A stretch of DNA of 14,570 nt from Candidatus Bipolaricaulis sp. (GTDB lineage Bacteria; Bipolaricaulota; Bipolaricaulia; Bipolaricaulales; Bipolaricaulaceae), in contig JAGUVP010000326.1 of assembly GCA_020062805.1 (NCBI GenBank), positions 1 to 14,570 of the forward strand, given 5' to 3'. The notes under the pieces were generated by a model, which saw nothing but the letters and a program-made list of their open reading frames with translations, had not been told where the DNA came from and did not search any database. Numbering within the stretch: the stretch's first letter is position 1; each line of letters opens with the position of its first letter. This document shows positions 13,577 through 14,570 of the stretch, one piece after another. The position numbers and the translations under genes are program-made.

Positions 13577-14570
13577 CTACCGCATGAACTTCCTCGTCAC
13601 CACCGCCACGGTAAGCGCCATGAGCAGAGCCCCCAGGACCCCTTCCACCGCGATCAGCGTCTGACCGAGAGGGCATGTCTGCTGTACTGCTCCCATGCCC
13701 AGCGTCACGAAGACCGACACGCTCGAATAGAGGGCCATTGCCCAGTTCGCCCCGCTCCATAGAGCAGCCCTCGGCCCGTCGAGAGCCCCCGGAACCGTGG
13801 CATACACGATCGTGAACCCCCCGAGGACGACGAACCAGCTCGCGATCGTCCGGGGCAGGCTCGCCCCGTAGCCGATCGGCCACCTGAGGAACAGGCAGTC
13901 AGCTAGCCAGCCCGGAAGCATCCCGATCCGCCTTAGGATCTGGACCGCCTGCTGCTTCCATGTCCCCTCCCGCTTGACCCGCCATGGGGACAGGCGCGTG
14001 AGCCGGCTGAAGTAGAACGCGGCGTCTGCCCTCTCGCGTTCCCCCTCCTTCTCGAACATGCGCTGGGCGAACCGCCAGAACTCGGGCGCCGTCGCCAGGT
14101 CACGGAGCGTGATCCCGCAACGGTTCGCCAGCCCGCGCTCAGACCACCGGAACGTCGGTATGGTGGTGGGCTTGCCCTTCCCAAGCGATAGACCATCAGC
14201 ATCGGCGAAGGCGAAGTCCACAGGTCCCTTGATCGTGACGCCCTCGAAGCTGGCGACCCCCCCGATCTCGGCGCACCGGAAATTGGCGTCCTCCCCGATC
14301 GTGACGTTCCAGAATTCGGCGCTTCCCCCGATTTTGACACCCTCGAAGCTGACGTTCTTCGCGGTCTTGACCTCCGCGAACCTGGCGTCCCCCCCGATCG
14401 TGACGCCCTCGAAGCTGGCGACCCCCTTGAAGACGATCTTGAACTTGGCGTCCTCCCCGATCGTGACGTTCCAGAATTCGGCGCTCCCCTCAATCTTGGC
14501 GTCCACGAATAAGGCGTGCCACGCGATCATGACACCCCGGAACCTGGCGTCCCCCCCGATCGTGGCGCCC
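13577..14570 (-). CDS. Pentapeptide-repeat protein with C-terminal ion-channel-like domain (N-terminus beyond window)
   Basis: The frame is open through the right edge. An ATG at 14530 falls inside the repeats (ATIGGDARFRGV precedes it in frame), so it is not the real start. Numbered from that ATG, residues up to about 108 are F-centred pentapeptide repeats in pairs of about ten residues (A-x-F-x-x-V-x-I-G-x), which build a beta-helix. A linker with FWRFAQRMFEKEGERERADA (151-170) and AFYFSRLTR follows, as in other repeat-channel fusions. The membrane part has TM1 (about 229-247), a pore loop with VTLGMG (275-280) and TM2 (about 289-312), ending TRKFMR; this resembles the two-helix K+ channel module (Ion_trans_2). 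The filter tyrosine or phenylalanine of TxGYG/FG is replaced by Met, so selectivity is uncertain. Function beyond channel-like is unknown. Confidence 0.85.
   Translation of the reverse strand, partial: GATIGGDARFRGVMIAWHALFVDAKIEGSAEFWNVTIGEDAKFKIVFKGVASFEGVTIGGDARFAEVKTAKNVSFEGVKIGGSAEFWNVTIGEDANFRCAEIGGVASFEGVTIKGPVDFAFADADGLSLGKGKPTTIPTFRWSERGLANRCGITLRDLATAPEFWRFAQRMFEKEGERERADAAFYFSRLTRLSPWRVKREGTWKQQAVQILRRIGMLPGWLADCLFLRWPIGYGASLPRTIASWFVVLGGFTIVYATVPGALDGPRAALWSGANWAMALYSSVSVFVTLGMGAVQQTCPLGQTLIAVEGVLGALLMALTVAVVTRKFMR
14231..14485. repeat. Near-identical DNA repeats inside the pentapeptide-repeat gene
   Basis: A 41-bp stretch at 14283-14323 recurs exactly at 14445-14485 (162 bp apart). 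A stretch beginning GATCGTGACGCCCTCGAAGC at 14231 recurs at 14396 (165 bp apart). Both encode the same repeat block (GSAEFWNVTIGEDA... and VASFEGVTI). The 3-bp offset keeps the reading frame. This indicates a fairly recent duplication of about 55 codons. Confidence 0.85.

Noticed and set aside
14231..14485. Repeats as a CRISPR array
   Set aside because: The repeats are irregularly spaced, in frame and translate to pentapeptide repeats; there are no unique spacers of constant length.

Overview
The window is GC-rich bacterial DNA with strong Shine-Dalgarno sites (for example AGGAGG before the solute-binding protein) and frequent AGG arginine codons. No gene here fixes the taxon, so I do not name one. 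Left to right it holds: a tRNA-Pro(TGG) gene cut by the left edge; a complete XerC/D-like tyrosine recombinase (+); a long minus-strand catabolic/transport cluster (about 1249-10177); an IS3-family element that appears to be inserted in the relic of an older IS3-type element (about 10383-11887); an unrecognised two-domain protein (+, 11968-13248); and the C-terminal part of a pentapeptide-repeat ion-channel-like protein (-), cut by the right edge.

The central cluster reads right to left as one probable transcription unit: GntR/FadR-type regulator, family-5 (peptide/nickel/opine class) solute-binding protein, DppB-like permease, DppC-like permease, two tandem MmgE/PrpD-fold enzymes overlapping by 4 bp, and an octopine/nopaline-dehydrogenase-family enzyme. 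A good sigma-70-type promoter (TTGACG, 17-bp spacer, TAGAGT) lies just upstream of the regulator. An inverted repeat lies just downstream of that promoter, where an autoregulatory operator would sit. The importer has no ATPase gene in the window. Both PrpD-fold proteins have lost sequence that is usually conserved in the dehydratases. One characterised family member, iminodisuccinate epimerase, acts on an opine-like secondary amine. My inference is therefore import and breakdown (or remodelling) of an N-carboxyalkyl amino acid, with the opine dehydrogenase as the oxidative cleavage or synthesis step. The substrate is unknown.

The mobile region holds an IS407-like orfA/orfB pair with matching terminal inverted repeats. 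orfB has an intact DDE triad. orfA carries what looks like a one-base insertion; removing it restores the family C-terminus, a classic A-AAA-AAG slippery heptamer and a 4-bp overlap with orfB. Outside this element, a second pair of TGACCT...AGGTCA ends and a PHSALGYLSP fragment point to an older, internally deleted IS.

The most intriguing unknown is the 11968-13248 protein. It has an N-terminal helix-turn-helix-like segment and a C-terminal R-x4-H motif resembling HEPN ribonucleases. It sits beside mobile DNA and a membrane channel-like gene. A defence or toxin role is possible but unproven. Several strong hairpins without U-tracts separate the transcription units.
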